From Candidatus Bathyarchaeota archaeon (GTDB taxonomy: Archaea; Thermoproteota; Bathyarchaeia; Bathyarchaeales; Bathycorpusculaceae), in contig CALMWK010000115.1 of NCBI GenBank assembly GCA_937873375.1, forward strand, positions 1-34,119: a stretch of DNA of 34,119 nucleotides. Direction: 5' to 3'. Each line of letters starts with the position of its first letter. Within the stretch, counting starts at the first letter, position 1. Shown here piece after piece: positions 1 through 7,084 of this stretch. The position numbers were made by a program, and so were the translations under genes. A model generated the notes under the pieces. That model did not search any database. It saw only the letters and a program-made list of their open reading frames with translations, and was not told where the DNA came from.

Positions 1-1
1 C

Positions 2-202
2 ATTTTCATTGCGGCTTTCCACAAAGCAGCGCCTGAGGCACGGGATAATTTGGTGGATGCTTTGCGGATTTTGTGGACTGGGCGGTTGGCGGCGTTTGTG
101 AAAGAAACGTTGAGTATTAGCTCTGCGGAAACGGAAGAGCGAATTAGTGAGCAAGCCAGAGTCTTTGGAAAGTTGAAGCCTTACTTGGTAGATATTTTCT
201 GA
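2..202 (+). CDS. C-terminal fragment of an unidentified protein
   Basis: The frame is open from the window edge and ends at a TGA at 200-202, giving 66 residues that finish in KPYLVDIF. The fragment is mostly helical and amphipathic, with an RILWTGRL stretch followed by a charged segment (SSAETEERISEQ). No membrane segment or metal motif is visible. The start and most of the protein lie outside the window, so I cannot name a family. It is convergent with the universal stress protein gene that follows. Coding is supported by the open frame and plausible composition only. Confidence 0.6.
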   Translation: MFIAAFHKAAPEARDNLVDALRILWTGRLAAFVKETLSISSAETEERISEQARVFGKLKPYLVDIF

Positions 203-313
203 GAGTAAACAGGGTTGTTGTTTGCTGTTGAAGCTTTTGTGCTCGGCAAAGACTATAGCCCCCGTATTTATAGATTGAAATGTGGCTTGAACTTTAGTGT
301 AGAAATGGGGTTT

Positions 314-344
314 GCAAGCACAAAGGCGCTTGCTGAACCTTTTT
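314..344 (+). terminator. Possible terminator hairpin between convergent genes
   Basis: GCAAGC (314-319) pairs with GCTTGC (328-333) and is followed by a short T-run (340-344). It lies between the end of the unknown plus-strand gene and the end of the minus-strand universal stress gene. A T-run after a short stem fits archaeal termination, but the stem is only six pairs and it lies about 110 bases past the upstream stop. Confidence 0.3.
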
Positions 345-355
345 GTGGCTGCGTT

Positions 356-1210
356 CTATTTGACTATCAGAACTGAGCGGTGTGAGTCCATGCTTACGTC
401 TGCGCTTACGCTGCCCAGCAAAAATCTTTTCACGCTACTAAGACCCCTGCTGCCTAAAACAATCAAGTCATAATTCTCTTCTTTTGCTAAATCGAGGATG
501 GTTTTTGCGGGGTCGCCAATTTCGAGGCGTTTGTCGTAGGGGATGTTTTTGATTTTGGCTGCTGCGTCGTTTAGGATGTTAGTGCTTAATTCCTCTATCA
601 CCTTGGGCTCCATTTCAAACAGTTTTGCTTCTTCGACATGCAGCAAAGTTATTTTCCCTTTGAAGTGATGTGCCAGTTCAATGGCGTGGTCGAGTGCTCT
701 GCTTGCCTGCTCTGAGCCGTCTATGGCGACGAGGAGTTTTTTTATTTTGGTTTTTCTCTTGGCTATAAGCACCGAGCATTGGGTGTAGAGGGCAATTTTT
801 TCGGCTATACTTCCCAAAGAGTACTGTTTAACTGGCGTATCTGCACGGTTTCCGATAACCACAAGGTCGTATTTTTCGTCTTTAACCATCTGGAGTATTT
901 TGTCGGCTGGGTCTTCATGTGTCAGGAGCTCGGTTTTGATGACTATGCTTTCTTCTTTGAAAATTTCTTTGGCGGTTCGGATGATTTTTTCGCCAGCTTT
1001 CATGTATGACTCTTCGAGTTTTTGCAGAACCAGCGGTGGCAATTGGTAGTTGGCTTTCAGTTCGGGGTGCATAAAATCGTGTGAGACTATATGGACGACG
1101 TTTACTTCGGATTTGAAGCTTTTTGCGATGGAGGCTGCCAGTTGTTCTGCTCTTAGACAGGAATGTGACCCGTCTACGGGGACGAGGATTTTTTGAAAGA
1201 CTGGTTTCAT
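356..1210 (-). CDS. Tandem universal stress protein (two UspA domains)
   Basis: A 284-residue protein of two UspA domains, roughly residues 5-150 and 156-284. Each opens with the family's first strand (ILVPVDGS, LLVAIDGS). The second keeps the ATP-binding pattern G-x2-G-x9-G-S (GSRG...LGS). In the first, the second glycine is alanine (GNRA), so only domain 2 looks fully able to bind nucleotide. UspA proteins are cytosolic stress-response ATP-binding proteins; the exact role here is unknown. I chose the ATG at 1210 because GAGGT lies eight bases upstream; an in-frame ATG at 1225 would add MRLLT. The gene stands alone and divergent from the small membrane protein at 1320. Confidence 0.9.
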   Translation of the reverse strand: MKPVFQKILVPVDGSHSCLRAEQLAASIAKSFKSEVNVVHIVSHDFMHPELKANYQLPPLVLQKLEESYMKAGEKIIRTAKEIFKEESIVIKTELLTHEDPADKILQMVKDEKYDLVVIGNRADTPVKQYSLGSIAEKIALYTQCSVLIAKRKTKIKKLLVAIDGSEQASRALDHAIELAHHFKGKITLLHVEEAKLFEMEPKVIEELSTNILNDAAAKIKNIPYDKRLEIGDPAKTILDLAKEENYDLIVLGSRGLSSVKRFLLGSVSADVSMDSHRSVLIVK

Positions 1211-1273
1211 TGTCAATAACCTCATACATGTATTGTTTTAGGTGTTATTTCAAGTTGACTAACACGTCATGGA

Positions 1274-1289
1274 CCGAAATCTTTTAACT
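1274..1289 (+). promoter_or_regulatory. BRE/TATA promoter of the small membrane protein gene
   Basis: CCGAAATC (1274-1281) followed by TTTTAACT (1282-1289) matches an archaeal BRE plus TATA box. A start about 27 bases downstream would fall near 1312, giving a very short leader before the ATG at 1320. No Shine-Dalgarno is seen, which fits near-leaderless translation. Confidence 0.5.
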
Positions 1290-1319
1290 AACTGTGTTTA
1301 ATCCTAAACTGGTGTTGCC

Positions 1320-1619
1320 ATGTTCGCAAAAACTTTGTCCTCCCGCAGCATCGGCATATTGGCACTTGGCACCACGATGTTGTCTGTTTTTCTTCTAATT
1401 TTTCCCTACTACTATTCACCGCAATCCTACATTCCCAAAAACAACCCCGCATTAGGGTATTACATACCGAACACTTTGGAGGCATGGCTTGTTCTTGCAG
1501 CGGCTTTGATTCTGCTCATGTTTAGTATGTTTCTAATTGTTATCTATGCAAAAAAGAGGGCGGCGGAAGGAAAATGGGTGAACAAACCCTTCCCCGGTCT
1601 GCACCAAAAAATCAATTGA
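1320..1619 (+). CDS. Small two-helix membrane protein
   Basis: 99 residues with two strongly hydrophobic segments, about residues 12-30 and 55-75, joined by a Tyr/Pro-rich loop (YYYSPQSYIP). The second segment is followed by a basic stretch (AKKRAAEGK), suggesting a cytosolic C-terminus by the positive-inside rule. No catalytic motif is visible and I do not recognise the family. It has its own BRE/TATA promoter just upstream and no operon partner. Membrane topology is seen in the sequence; function is unknown. Confidence 0.65.
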   Translation: MFAKTLSSRSIGILALGTTMLSVFLLIFPYYYSPQSYIPKNNPALGYYIPNTLEAWLVLAAALILLMFSMFLIVIYAKKRAAEGKWVNKPFPGLHQKIN

Positions 1620-1700
1620 AAATTCCTGCATACACCGATTTTCTCAGCTAAGGCAAAAGCTTGCCCGCATCAGTCAAAGTATCTTAGAAAAAGAAAACAG

Positions 1701-1817
1701 CTATTCTTCCAAGTTTTGCAAGTCTGCAACGACTTTGGCGAGGCGCTCCACTAGGGCGCGGTCAAACTTTTGGTCTTCCTCTATGTTTGCAGGCGATCTG
1801 TATCTTCCCATACCCAT
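1701..1817 (-). CDS. Possible 38-residue small protein
   Basis: A short frame beginning MGMGRYRSPANIEED and ending in an amphipathic, charged helix (RLAKVVADLQNLEE). An in-frame TGA directly precedes the ATG at 1817, so the start is fixed to the ATG at 1817 or 1811. Composition is soluble and coding-like, with no low complexity. A TTATAA sits about 16 bases upstream and a 17-bp palindrome about 40 bases upstream. I recognise no family. The length makes chance a real possibility; conservation in relatives would decide. Confidence 0.4.
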   Translation of the reverse strand: MGMGRYRSPANIEEDQKFDRALVERLAKVVADLQNLEE

Positions 1818-1857
1818 TCATTAGGGTGCTTTTGTTATAACCGTTCTTGTGGCTTTT

Positions 1858-1874
1858 ACTTCGAACTTCGAAGT
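1858..1874. promoter_or_regulatory. 17-bp perfect palindrome, candidate operator
   Basis: ACTTCGAA-C-TTCGAAGT is a perfect inverted repeat of 8-bp arms around one central base. It lies in the non-coding stretch between the small minus-strand frame at 1701-1817 and the tRNA gene. A symmetric site of this size suits a dimeric helix-turn-helix regulator; the target gene is not certain. Confidence 0.4.
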
Positions 1875-2032
1875 AGCAGAAAGTTTCACCCAAGCAATTT
1901 GACAAGTTGCTGTAGTTTTTGGGTTGGTTTGCGAAGCAGAATTGGGGTGTTTGACTATTTTTTCATGGATGCTGTCGTTTTTCGACTGGAAGTCCATTGA
2001 ACGCAGTTGGCTCCGAAGGGTGGAGGGTTATG

Positions 2033-2110
2033 TGGTGCGGTCGACGGGATTCGAACCCGTGATCGCAAGCTTGGAAGGCTTGTGTCCTAACCAGGCTAGA
2101 CGACGGCCGC
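2033..2110 (-). tRNA. tRNA-Gly (anticodon TCC)
   Basis: The reverse strand folds into a full cloverleaf. The 7-base 5' acceptor strand starts at 2110. The D stem is GTCT/GGAC, the anticodon stem CAAGC/GCTTG encloses loop CTTCCAA with anticodon TCC, and the T arm is ACGGG-TTCGAAT-CCCGT. Discriminator A lies at 2036 and a 3' CCA is encoded at 2035-2033. It reads GGA codons. Acceptor position 5-68 is a C·A mismatch (strands GCGGCCG and CGACCGC), while the other six pairs are Watson-Crick. No intron is present. Confidence 0.95.
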
Positions 2111-2142
2111 TCATGTGCTATCTCCATGAATGGGGGGAGCGT

Positions 2143-2150
2143 AATTTAAG
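2143..2150 (-). promoter_or_regulatory. TATA box of the tRNA-Gly gene
   Basis: On the minus strand CTTAAATT lies about 37 bases upstream of the mature tRNA 5' end, the expected place for an archaeal TATA box with a short 5' leader removed by RNase P. Confidence 0.45.
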
Positions 2151-2255
2151 TTTATCTGGGTCAACTGACTTTTGAACACTTGTTCGGCAACTTTTTTCGC
2201 ATTGGATTTCTGAGGCGTCAGTTTGGAATATCAGGTTCCATCCAAAGAGTATTGT

Positions 2256-2277
2256 ATTTGCCTGTTTTTAGGTAAAT
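2256..2277. promoter_or_regulatory. Inverted repeat upstream of the CPBP protease gene
   Basis: ATTTGCCT (2256-2263) and AGGTAAAT (2270-2277) are 8-base arms with one mismatch around a T-rich loop, ending about 32 bases before the ATG at 2310. This may be an operator or simply AT-rich chance symmetry. The rest of 2111-2309 shows no gene. Confidence 0.25.
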
Positions 2278-2309
2278 CTCAAATAATCATTTCAACAAAC
2301 TACTGACTA

Positions 2310-3134
2310 ATGTCTAATCTAGAAGAAACAAATAACGCTAAACAAACAGGGTTAACCCCAATCATTTTGTTCTTCTTACTCACATTTGCCATATCTTGGG
2401 GTTGGTCCTTCTTAATTTACTTCCTCCCCGATGTATACTACGCACAAAGCTACGGTAGCGTCATTGGAATTTTAGCAACATTGTTTGTTGGGATTCAAGC
2501 TTTTGGACCAACCATAGCTGCAATAATAACAACTATTTATTTTGAAGGAAAAAACGGTCTAAAACAATATGCAAAGAGTCTGACAAAATTTAGAGTCAAA
2601 TACTACTGGTATTTACTGGTTTTCTTTCTCCCAATTTTCGCATATTCCTCGCCAATAATTGTCAACATAGCAATCGGCAACCCTTCAAACAACGACTACT
2701 TCAACACAAACCTGTGGGGCATCACATTTGCCACAATTACTTCTAACCTCTTTTTTGCAGCTTTAGCTGAAGAACCCGGATGGAGAGGTTTTGCCCTTCC
2801 AAAAATGAATCGGCACTTTAGACCTATAATTTCAGGAATTGCTATAGGCGTCATCTGGGCTTTTTGGCATTTATTACATTACGTTTTGGGTGGACGCGAC
2901 TGGAGCAGTTTTCCCCAGTTTATATTCACTGTGACTGTTATCTCCTGCATCTACACTTGGATTTACCTGAAGACCAAAAGCATTCCCCTGATGGTAATCT
3001 TCCACGTGATGCATAACCTTACCAACACCGTTTTCATAAACTACCATAACCCCCTCTGGGGAGGTCTCACGTACTTTGCCATATTAGTCGTTATACTTTT
3101 ATTTGACTCGAAAAATTTGCTGAAGAAACCTTAG
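2310..3134 (+). CDS. CPBP family intramembrane metalloprotease
   Basis: 274 residues with about eight hydrophobic helices. The CPBP (CAAX prenyl protease/abortive infection, Rce1-like) motifs are in order: EExxxxR at residues 154-159 (EEPGWR), FWHxxH around His187, and HVMHN around His232-Asn236. These glutamate, histidine and asparagine residues form the buried catalytic site in the family. It acts in the cytoplasmic membrane; in prokaryotes substrates are mostly unknown and range from peptide maturation to self-immunity. The gene stands alone, starting with ATG and with no clear Shine-Dalgarno. Family assignment is firm; the substrate is not known. Confidence 0.92.
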   Translation: MSNLEETNNAKQTGLTPIILFFLLTFAISWGWSFLIYFLPDVYYAQSYGSVIGILATLFVGIQAFGPTIAAIITTIYFEGKNGLKQYAKSLTKFRVKYYWYLLVFFLPIFAYSSPIIVNIAIGNPSNNDYFNTNLWGITFATITSNLFFAALAEEPGWRGFALPKMNRHFRPIISGIAIGVIWAFWHLLHYVLGGRDWSSFPQFIFTVTVISCIYTWIYLKTKSIPLMVIFHVMHNLTNTVFINYHNPLWGGLTYFAILVVILLFDSKNLLKKP

Positions 3135-3181
3135 ATGCGAAAATCTTAAAACCAAACTGAAACGAAATAGACTGTAGTGTG

Positions 3182-3361
3182 ATGCCCTTGGAGCTTTGGG
3201 TCTTAGGTGCAACAATAGCAGTGATTGGGGTTTTGGTTAGTGTTTGTGGAGCTGGAGCTAGTGAGTGGGATTTTGCTTTCAAGATAGTGGGCGTTGCCAT
3301 TGTAGGCGTTGGCTCTTGGGTTTGCATAACTAAATTCAGGCAATGGGTATCCTCCATCTAA
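3182..3361 (+). CDS. Small two-helix membrane protein
   Basis: 59 residues from the ATG at 3182 (a GTG at 3179 would add one residue). Two hydrophobic helices, about residues 4-24 and 32-52, are rich in Val, Gly and Ala, and a short basic tail follows (KFRQW). It begins 47 bases after the CPBP protease stop. A TATA-like ATCTTAAAA about 40 bases upstream suggests its own near-leaderless transcript. The reverse strand also carries open frames here, but the hydrophobic two-helix pattern makes this strand more credible. Function unknown. Confidence 0.5.
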   Translation: MPLELWVLGATIAVIGVLVSVCGAGASEWDFAFKIVGVAIVGVGSWVCITKFRQWVSSI

Positions 3362-3539
3362 AAGTGTAAAAGGTAAAACCACAACACCAATCAGAATGCA
3401 GGTTGAGTGGTAGCCTTCGCTGAAAAGTTTAATGTATATCAAGTGGAAAACGACAGGTACTTGTAAGCAACTGGAGAATAATTAACAAAGCTTAGTAAAC
3501 GCTAAGGGAGATAAAAAAATTAAGATCCGCGAAAGTGGC

Positions 3540-4082
3540 ATGCCGAAAGAAAAAGAGTGGACCGATTTTTTTGATCCAACCCAGATACTTCATTTGTTAG
3601 GTCTAAATTCCAGCGTAGTTGATGCCGCAGATTTTGGTTGTGGTTATGGAACATTTACGATGCCTGCTGCAAAAATCATCAGGGGAAAAATTTACGCCTT
3701 CGACATCGAACCTGCGTTAATTAAGGAAATAGAGCAGAAAACAAAAGAGCTTAACCTAAACAATGTGGAAGCGATTCTTCGTGATTTCGTGGCTGAAGGT
3801 TCAGGGCTAAAAGACCTGAGCGTTGACCATGTTATGCTGTTTAACATCCTCCATGCTGAAAAGCCAGAAAACTTGCTTAAAGAAGCCTACAGAATTCTAA
3901 GAGTCGGCGGTAGGCTTGGAATTATCCATTGGAATTATGATGCAACAACGCCTAGGGGTCCACCAATGGCTATTAGACCTAAACCTGAGCAATGCAGGAA
4001 ATGGGCTGAGTCGGTTGACTTCAGTTTCGAAAAGCAACTCGATCTAAAACCCTACCACTATGCCCTTGTAATGAGAAAGTAA
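3540..4082 (+). CDS. Class I SAM-dependent methyltransferase
   Basis: 180 residues. Motif I is DFGCGYGTF (about residues 32-40), the acidic end of strand 2 is FDIEP, and a motif-IV-like stretch (DHVMLFNILH) precedes a post-I helix and RVGGRLGIIHWN. This is the Rossmann-like methyltransferase fold of the Methyltransf_11/25 group, using S-adenosylmethionine. The C-terminal part is short, ending soon after strand 6. The substrate cannot be read from the sequence. It is a single gene, convergent with the Cys-rich protein gene that follows. Confidence 0.88.
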   Translation: MPKEKEWTDFFDPTQILHLLGLNSSVVDAADFGCGYGTFTMPAAKIIRGKIYAFDIEPALIKEIEQKTKELNLNNVEAILRDFVAEGSGLKDLSVDHVMLFNILHAEKPENLLKEAYRILRVGGRLGIIHWNYDATTPRGPPMAIRPKPEQCRKWAESVDFSFEKQLDLKPYHYALVMRK

Positions 4083-4097
4083 AATGTAACTTTGGCT

Positions 4098-4397
4098 CTA
4101 TGTTTTCTCTTCCAACGGGTTTAAGCAGAGGTAGCAGCTTTTTGACAATTTATACTCATGAAATACAGGACACAAAGCGCAATTACAACCTAATGCACGT
4201 ACCTGCTCAATCGGCTTCGAAGTTATGCCTCTAGCGCAGTAAAGTCCATTTTCAGGGTTAGTCGGGCATTCGGTACATAGGCATTTTTTCATGTTCTCTT
4301 CAGAATCAGCAACTTTCCCATACTGCTTTTTGTGCTTAAAGAACATGCCATTAATGAAAGCAAATCCTGATTTAACTTTTTGGCAAATCGCCATCAT
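4098..4397 (-). CDS. Cys-rich protein of the DUF2769 type
   Basis: 99 residues with nine cysteines, at 39, 41, 44, 54, 71, 73, 76, 88 and 91. The pattern CxCxxCPT...LYCARG...GCxCxxCPV...Y.L....YLC is the one I associate with the small archaeal DUF2769 family. The cysteines are presumably metal ligands (zinc or an iron-sulfur cluster). The first 35 residues lie outside the domain; a later ATG (residue 36, just before the first cysteine) would give a minimal domain. Function is unknown. No operon partner is evident. Confidence 0.65.
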   Translation of the reverse strand: MMAICQKVKSGFAFINGMFFKHKKQYGKVADSEENMKKCLCTECPTNPENGLYCARGITSKPIEQVRALGCNCALCPVFHEYKLSKSCYLCLNPLEEKT

Positions 4398-4495
4398 CCG
4401 TGAAATATTTGTGACGTGAGTAGGGAAGAGTATATCTTGCCCGCGAACCTACACATAGAAGCACCCTAACAAAGACGAAATCGCAGGCTGAGAAA

Positions 4496-4768
4496 ATGTC
4501 CCAAAAAAAGGAAACCCGCAGCAAAGTGCCAAGCAACCGCATCAAAATCCTAGTAAAAGAAGCAAAACAGATGGTCAATGGACCATACTACTGTCCCGAT
4601 TGCCGCAAAGAGCTTCTCCAGATTCTGGCAGACGTAAAAAAGAAGGAAGTGTACGCGGTATGCAAATGCGGCTTAGAGGAAAAATTGACGTATGCACCAG
4701 TTTTTCAACCTATAGACTACTACAACAAATTCAGGGACATACGCAAAAGGAAAATGATGCTACGATAA
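4496..4768 (+). CDS. Zinc-ribbon protein resembling elongation factor Elf1
   Basis: 90 residues: a basic N-terminus (about residues 1-28), a zinc ribbon with CPDC at 33-36 and CKC at 56-58, then a PIDYYNKFRDI segment and a basic tail. The layout (basic head, ribbon with two short strands, then P-(V/I)-D-x-Y-x-x-(W/F)) is that of the Elf1/Spt4-associated transcription elongation factor known in eukaryotes and some archaea. The second metal pair is CxC rather than CxxC, which is atypical. If right, it would act on RNA polymerase in the cytosol. A generic zinc ribbon is the alternative. Confidence 0.6.
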   Translation: MSQKKETRSKVPSNRIKILVKEAKQMVNGPYYCPDCRKELLQILADVKKKEVYAVCKCGLEEKLTYAPVFQPIDYYNKFRDIRKRKMMLR

Positions 4769-4865
4769 ACGAAGCCTGCTCAAACAGTTGCGCAATCCAT
4801 AATTTTCGGTTTAACAATCACCTAATAAGCAAGTCTGTGCAAGGCACTAAAGAGAACTGAACACT

Positions 4866-5309
4866 ATGAGCCAAGACAAATTAGACTTCACCCGACCTTT
4901 CCTCATACTGGGCAACCTATCCCTCGTCCTCTGGACCCTCCTCGCAACAGTCGCAGTCTGGTTCTACAACCAAACCTTCAGCTACCTCTTCCTGATTTTC
5001 GCCGCAGCCTCCATATTCCTCATACTGCGCAGGTTCGGATGCAACAGCTGCGCGTACTGCAAATCCTGCACCATGGGCTTTGGAAGACTCGCAGGCGCCT
5101 TCTTCGGAACAGGACAAACCAAAACCCTCAGCGTAGGCAGCCGCATGGGCATAATTGGCTTCATCTACTTCTTCATGGCTCCGTTGCCAGCAGCCTTACT
5201 CTCCGTTTCCATAGCTCAAGAGTTTACGTTTCTCAAAGTCGCAGTTTTAGCTTGCCTTTTGGCGATTACCGCTTATAGCTTATTCACTTGGCGCAAAACC
5301 AAAAAATAG
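4866..5309 (+). CDS. Four-helix membrane protein with a C-x2-C-x2-C-x2-C cluster
   Basis: 147 residues. Hydrophobic helices lie at about 11-34, 38-54, 92-115 and 122-139. Between helices 2 and 3 sits a loop with cysteines at 59, 62, 65 and 68, followed by a conserved-looking TMGFGRLAGAFFG stretch. Basic residues flank the loop (LRRF), so it probably faces the cytosol. Four equally spaced cysteines could hold an iron-sulfur cluster or zinc; ordinary ferredoxin motifs end in x3-C-P, so this is not a standard ferredoxin site. I do not recognise the family. It is convergent with the following gene, with one base between the stops. Confidence 0.7.
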   Translation: MSQDKLDFTRPFLILGNLSLVLWTLLATVAVWFYNQTFSYLFLIFAAASIFLILRRFGCNSCAYCKSCTMGFGRLAGAFFGTGQTKTLSVGSRMGIIGFIYFFMAPLPAALLSVSIAQEFTFLKVAVLACLLAITAYSLFTWRKTKK

Positions 5310-5310
5310 T

Positions 5311-5856
5311 TTAACTGTTATTTCTCTGCGCCAGTGTTTCCAAAATTTTTCCTGCAAAATCGCCTAACCCACGCTTAACAATAAACAAAATGACCACTTC
5401 CAGCACAAGCGTGCCCGCCAAGAAAACCGCCAAAACACGCGCCAAATCACTCAACAACAAAGCACCCTGAACATTCACATAACCGCCCCCTTCAACAAGC
5501 CAACTCCAACTGCTCAGGTTCTGGGTCGCTGCGAAAGAACCCAAATCCATCGACATCCACGCACACAAAACCGCCAAAACTACCGCGAAGACGCAACCCG
5601 CCACAGTCAACTTAACGTAATCCGAAGACAAGGCTGAAACGCTGGTTATCTCTGTTCCCGACCCGCTTGAAGAAAGGCGAAAGCGGATTGTTTTTTTGGC
5701 GGTTTTCGGCGAAATTCCCCACAGAGAACCCTGCTTAACAGTTACGCTCCTAGGCGGGTCTTCAAAAATTATCTTGCAGTCCTTTTGGGTAAGCAACGTC
5801 TTCAGTTGTGTGTAGGCATCACGGATTTCTGCGTCCACAACAACTGTCGCCGCCAA
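5311..5856 (-). CDS. Uncharacterised membrane-anchored protein
   Basis: 181 residues. An N-terminal soluble alpha/beta part (about 1-83, with SLWGISPKTAKKTIRF and GSGTEITSVS) is followed by hydrophobic segments at about 84-106 and 134-163 and a short amphipathic tail. The TTG start at 5856 is favoured because GAGGTG lies five bases upstream. It is the last of three minus-strand genes (7084 down to 5311), 26 bases after the coiled-coil gene, so probably co-transcribed. No family recognised; a membrane partner for the two upstream proteins is an inference from position. Confidence 0.65.
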   Translation of the reverse strand: MAATVVVDAEIRDAYTQLKTLLTQKDCKIIFEDPPRSVTVKQGSLWGISPKTAKKTIRFRLSSSGSGTEITSVSALSSDYVKLTVAGCVFAVVLAVLCAWMSMDLGSFAATQNLSSWSWLVEGGGYVNVQGALLLSDLARVLAVFLAGTLVLEVVILFIVKRGLGDFAGKILETLAQRNNS

Positions 5857-5882
5857 ACACCCACCTCAACAATAAAGGAAGG

Positions 5883-6311
5883 TTAGAAGACGTACGGCAG
5901 TTCTGTACTTTTGGCTTTAATTTCCTTCAGCGACTCGTACTGCGCTTCCATCATAATCTTCAACGCGTCAATGTGCTTTCGTATGTCCTCAATTTCATTA
6001 GCTTTATCGAGAACGCCTGGCTTCGCCAACTGCTCATCAATCTTGTCCACTGAAACTTCCAGAACCTTAACTTTGAACGCGAAAATCTGCAGCATATACA
6101 GCACACTAAGCTGCGATGACAACCTGTCAAGGCGGTCGTATGCCAGCATTCTGCGCATGTAAGCTTTAAGCTTCTGCTCCTCCGTGACATCTTTCGCTTG
6201 AAGCAGTTGCCCATACTCCGCTGTTTGCTTTGAAGCGGTCTCTTTGCTGTCTTCAAAGACTTTCTGAGTTCGCTTAGTAGTTTTCTCCAGCAGTTCTAAG
6301 ACTTCATCCAA
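5883..6311 (-). CDS. Uncharacterised helical, coiled-coil protein
   Basis: 142 residues, almost entirely predicted helix with many Lys, Glu and Gln and no cysteine. Heptad-like stretches span about 2-45 and 75-135, with a short break at KPGVLD. No hydrophobic membrane segment is present. AAGGT lies a few bases before the ATG at 6311. It sits between the zinc-finger gene (89 bases upstream) and the membrane protein gene (26 bases downstream) on one strand. A structural or adaptor role is plausible, but the sequence does not show a known family. Confidence 0.65.
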   Translation of the reverse strand: MDEVLELLEKTTKRTQKVFEDSKETASKQTAEYGQLLQAKDVTEEQKLKAYMRRMLAYDRLDRLSSQLSVLYMLQIFAFKVKVLEVSVDKIDEQLAKPGVLDKANEIEDIRKHIDALKIMMEAQYESLKEIKAKSTELPYVF

Positions 6312-6400
6312 ACCTTAAATCCCTCTGATGACTTCTTACATTCGAACAAGCCATATTTCACGTTTTCCATTAACCAACCCAAAACCGCAACAAACCACGG

Positions 6401-7084
6401 CTATTGTGGTTTCTTGTCAGACCCAAAAAGCTTCTTCTCATGCTGAGACCTAGGCTTAAACCCTCTACCCTGACGGTAACCCGCATTGCGTTGCCGCTCC
6501 AGATTCAAAATTCGAGCATAAAGCTTCGAAACCTTCGTCTTAGACGGTGCCTTACGTTTTAACGGGCGCACAGGCACAGGCGTAAACGGCTTACTAATCT
6601 CCGTGCTGGCTTTTAGTCCGCGGCGTCCACGCCCGCGCGGTTTCATGTACCCATCTCGCACTTTCTTGAAGTAGACCCAGCCTTCTTTCAGGTTGACTTC
6701 CTGAACTTCCCAACCAGCATCCAACCATCCTTTAGCGTGAGTACTCGACTTTGAATTGCTCCACCAATCCGTGTTACGGTAAGCTTCCATGGGCAGGTTG
6801 GTGCCGATTAGTCCGTCTATTCTCGCAAAAGTCAATTTGACCATGCTGGTGAATGCAGCGCGAAACTTCAAGTGCTTTGAGAGTCCCTCGTATTTTGAGG
6901 TAACTCGCGGAGAAACTACACGACGCGCGCAATTCAAGCATAACATAGCTGTGGGGTCGCCAGTGGCAACATCAGGCACCATACAGTCCCAGCAGTACAA
7001 ACGCTTGCACCTTGCACACTTCCTCAACCGACTCGTTGAAAGAACTCTTTTGCAGATGCCGCATTCGTCTTTGAAGGCAACCAC
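6401..7084 (-). CDS. FYVE-like zinc finger fused to a DUF7662-like domain
   Basis: 227 residues in three parts. Residues 8-52 hold eight cysteines spaced C-x2-C-x11-C-x2-C-x4-C-x2-C-x14-C-x2-C, close to the cross-brace zinc fingers of FYVE type; the RKCARC stretch sits where FYVE has its basic motif, though not RRHHCR. Residues about 62-145 resemble the DUF7662 domain as I know it: an IDGLIG helix, LP.EAYR, WWSN, then GWLDAGWEV and a final aromatic strand. Residues 146-227 are highly basic and probably disordered, suited to nucleic acid or ribosome binding. The start is a GTG at 7084 directly behind an in-frame TAG, so it cannot be longer. It is the first gene of a three-gene minus-strand cluster. 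Confidence 0.75.
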   Translation of the reverse strand: MVAFKDECGICKRVLSTSRLRKCARCKRLYCWDCMVPDVATGDPTAMLCLNCARRVVSPRVTSKYEGLSKHLKFRAAFTSMVKLTFARIDGLIGTNLPMEAYRNTDWWSNSKSSTHAKGWLDAGWEVQEVNLKEGWVYFKKVRDGYMKPRGRGRRGLKASTEISKPFTPVPVRPLKRKAPSKTKVSKLYARILNLERQRNAGYRQGRGFKPRSQHEKKLFGSDKKPQ

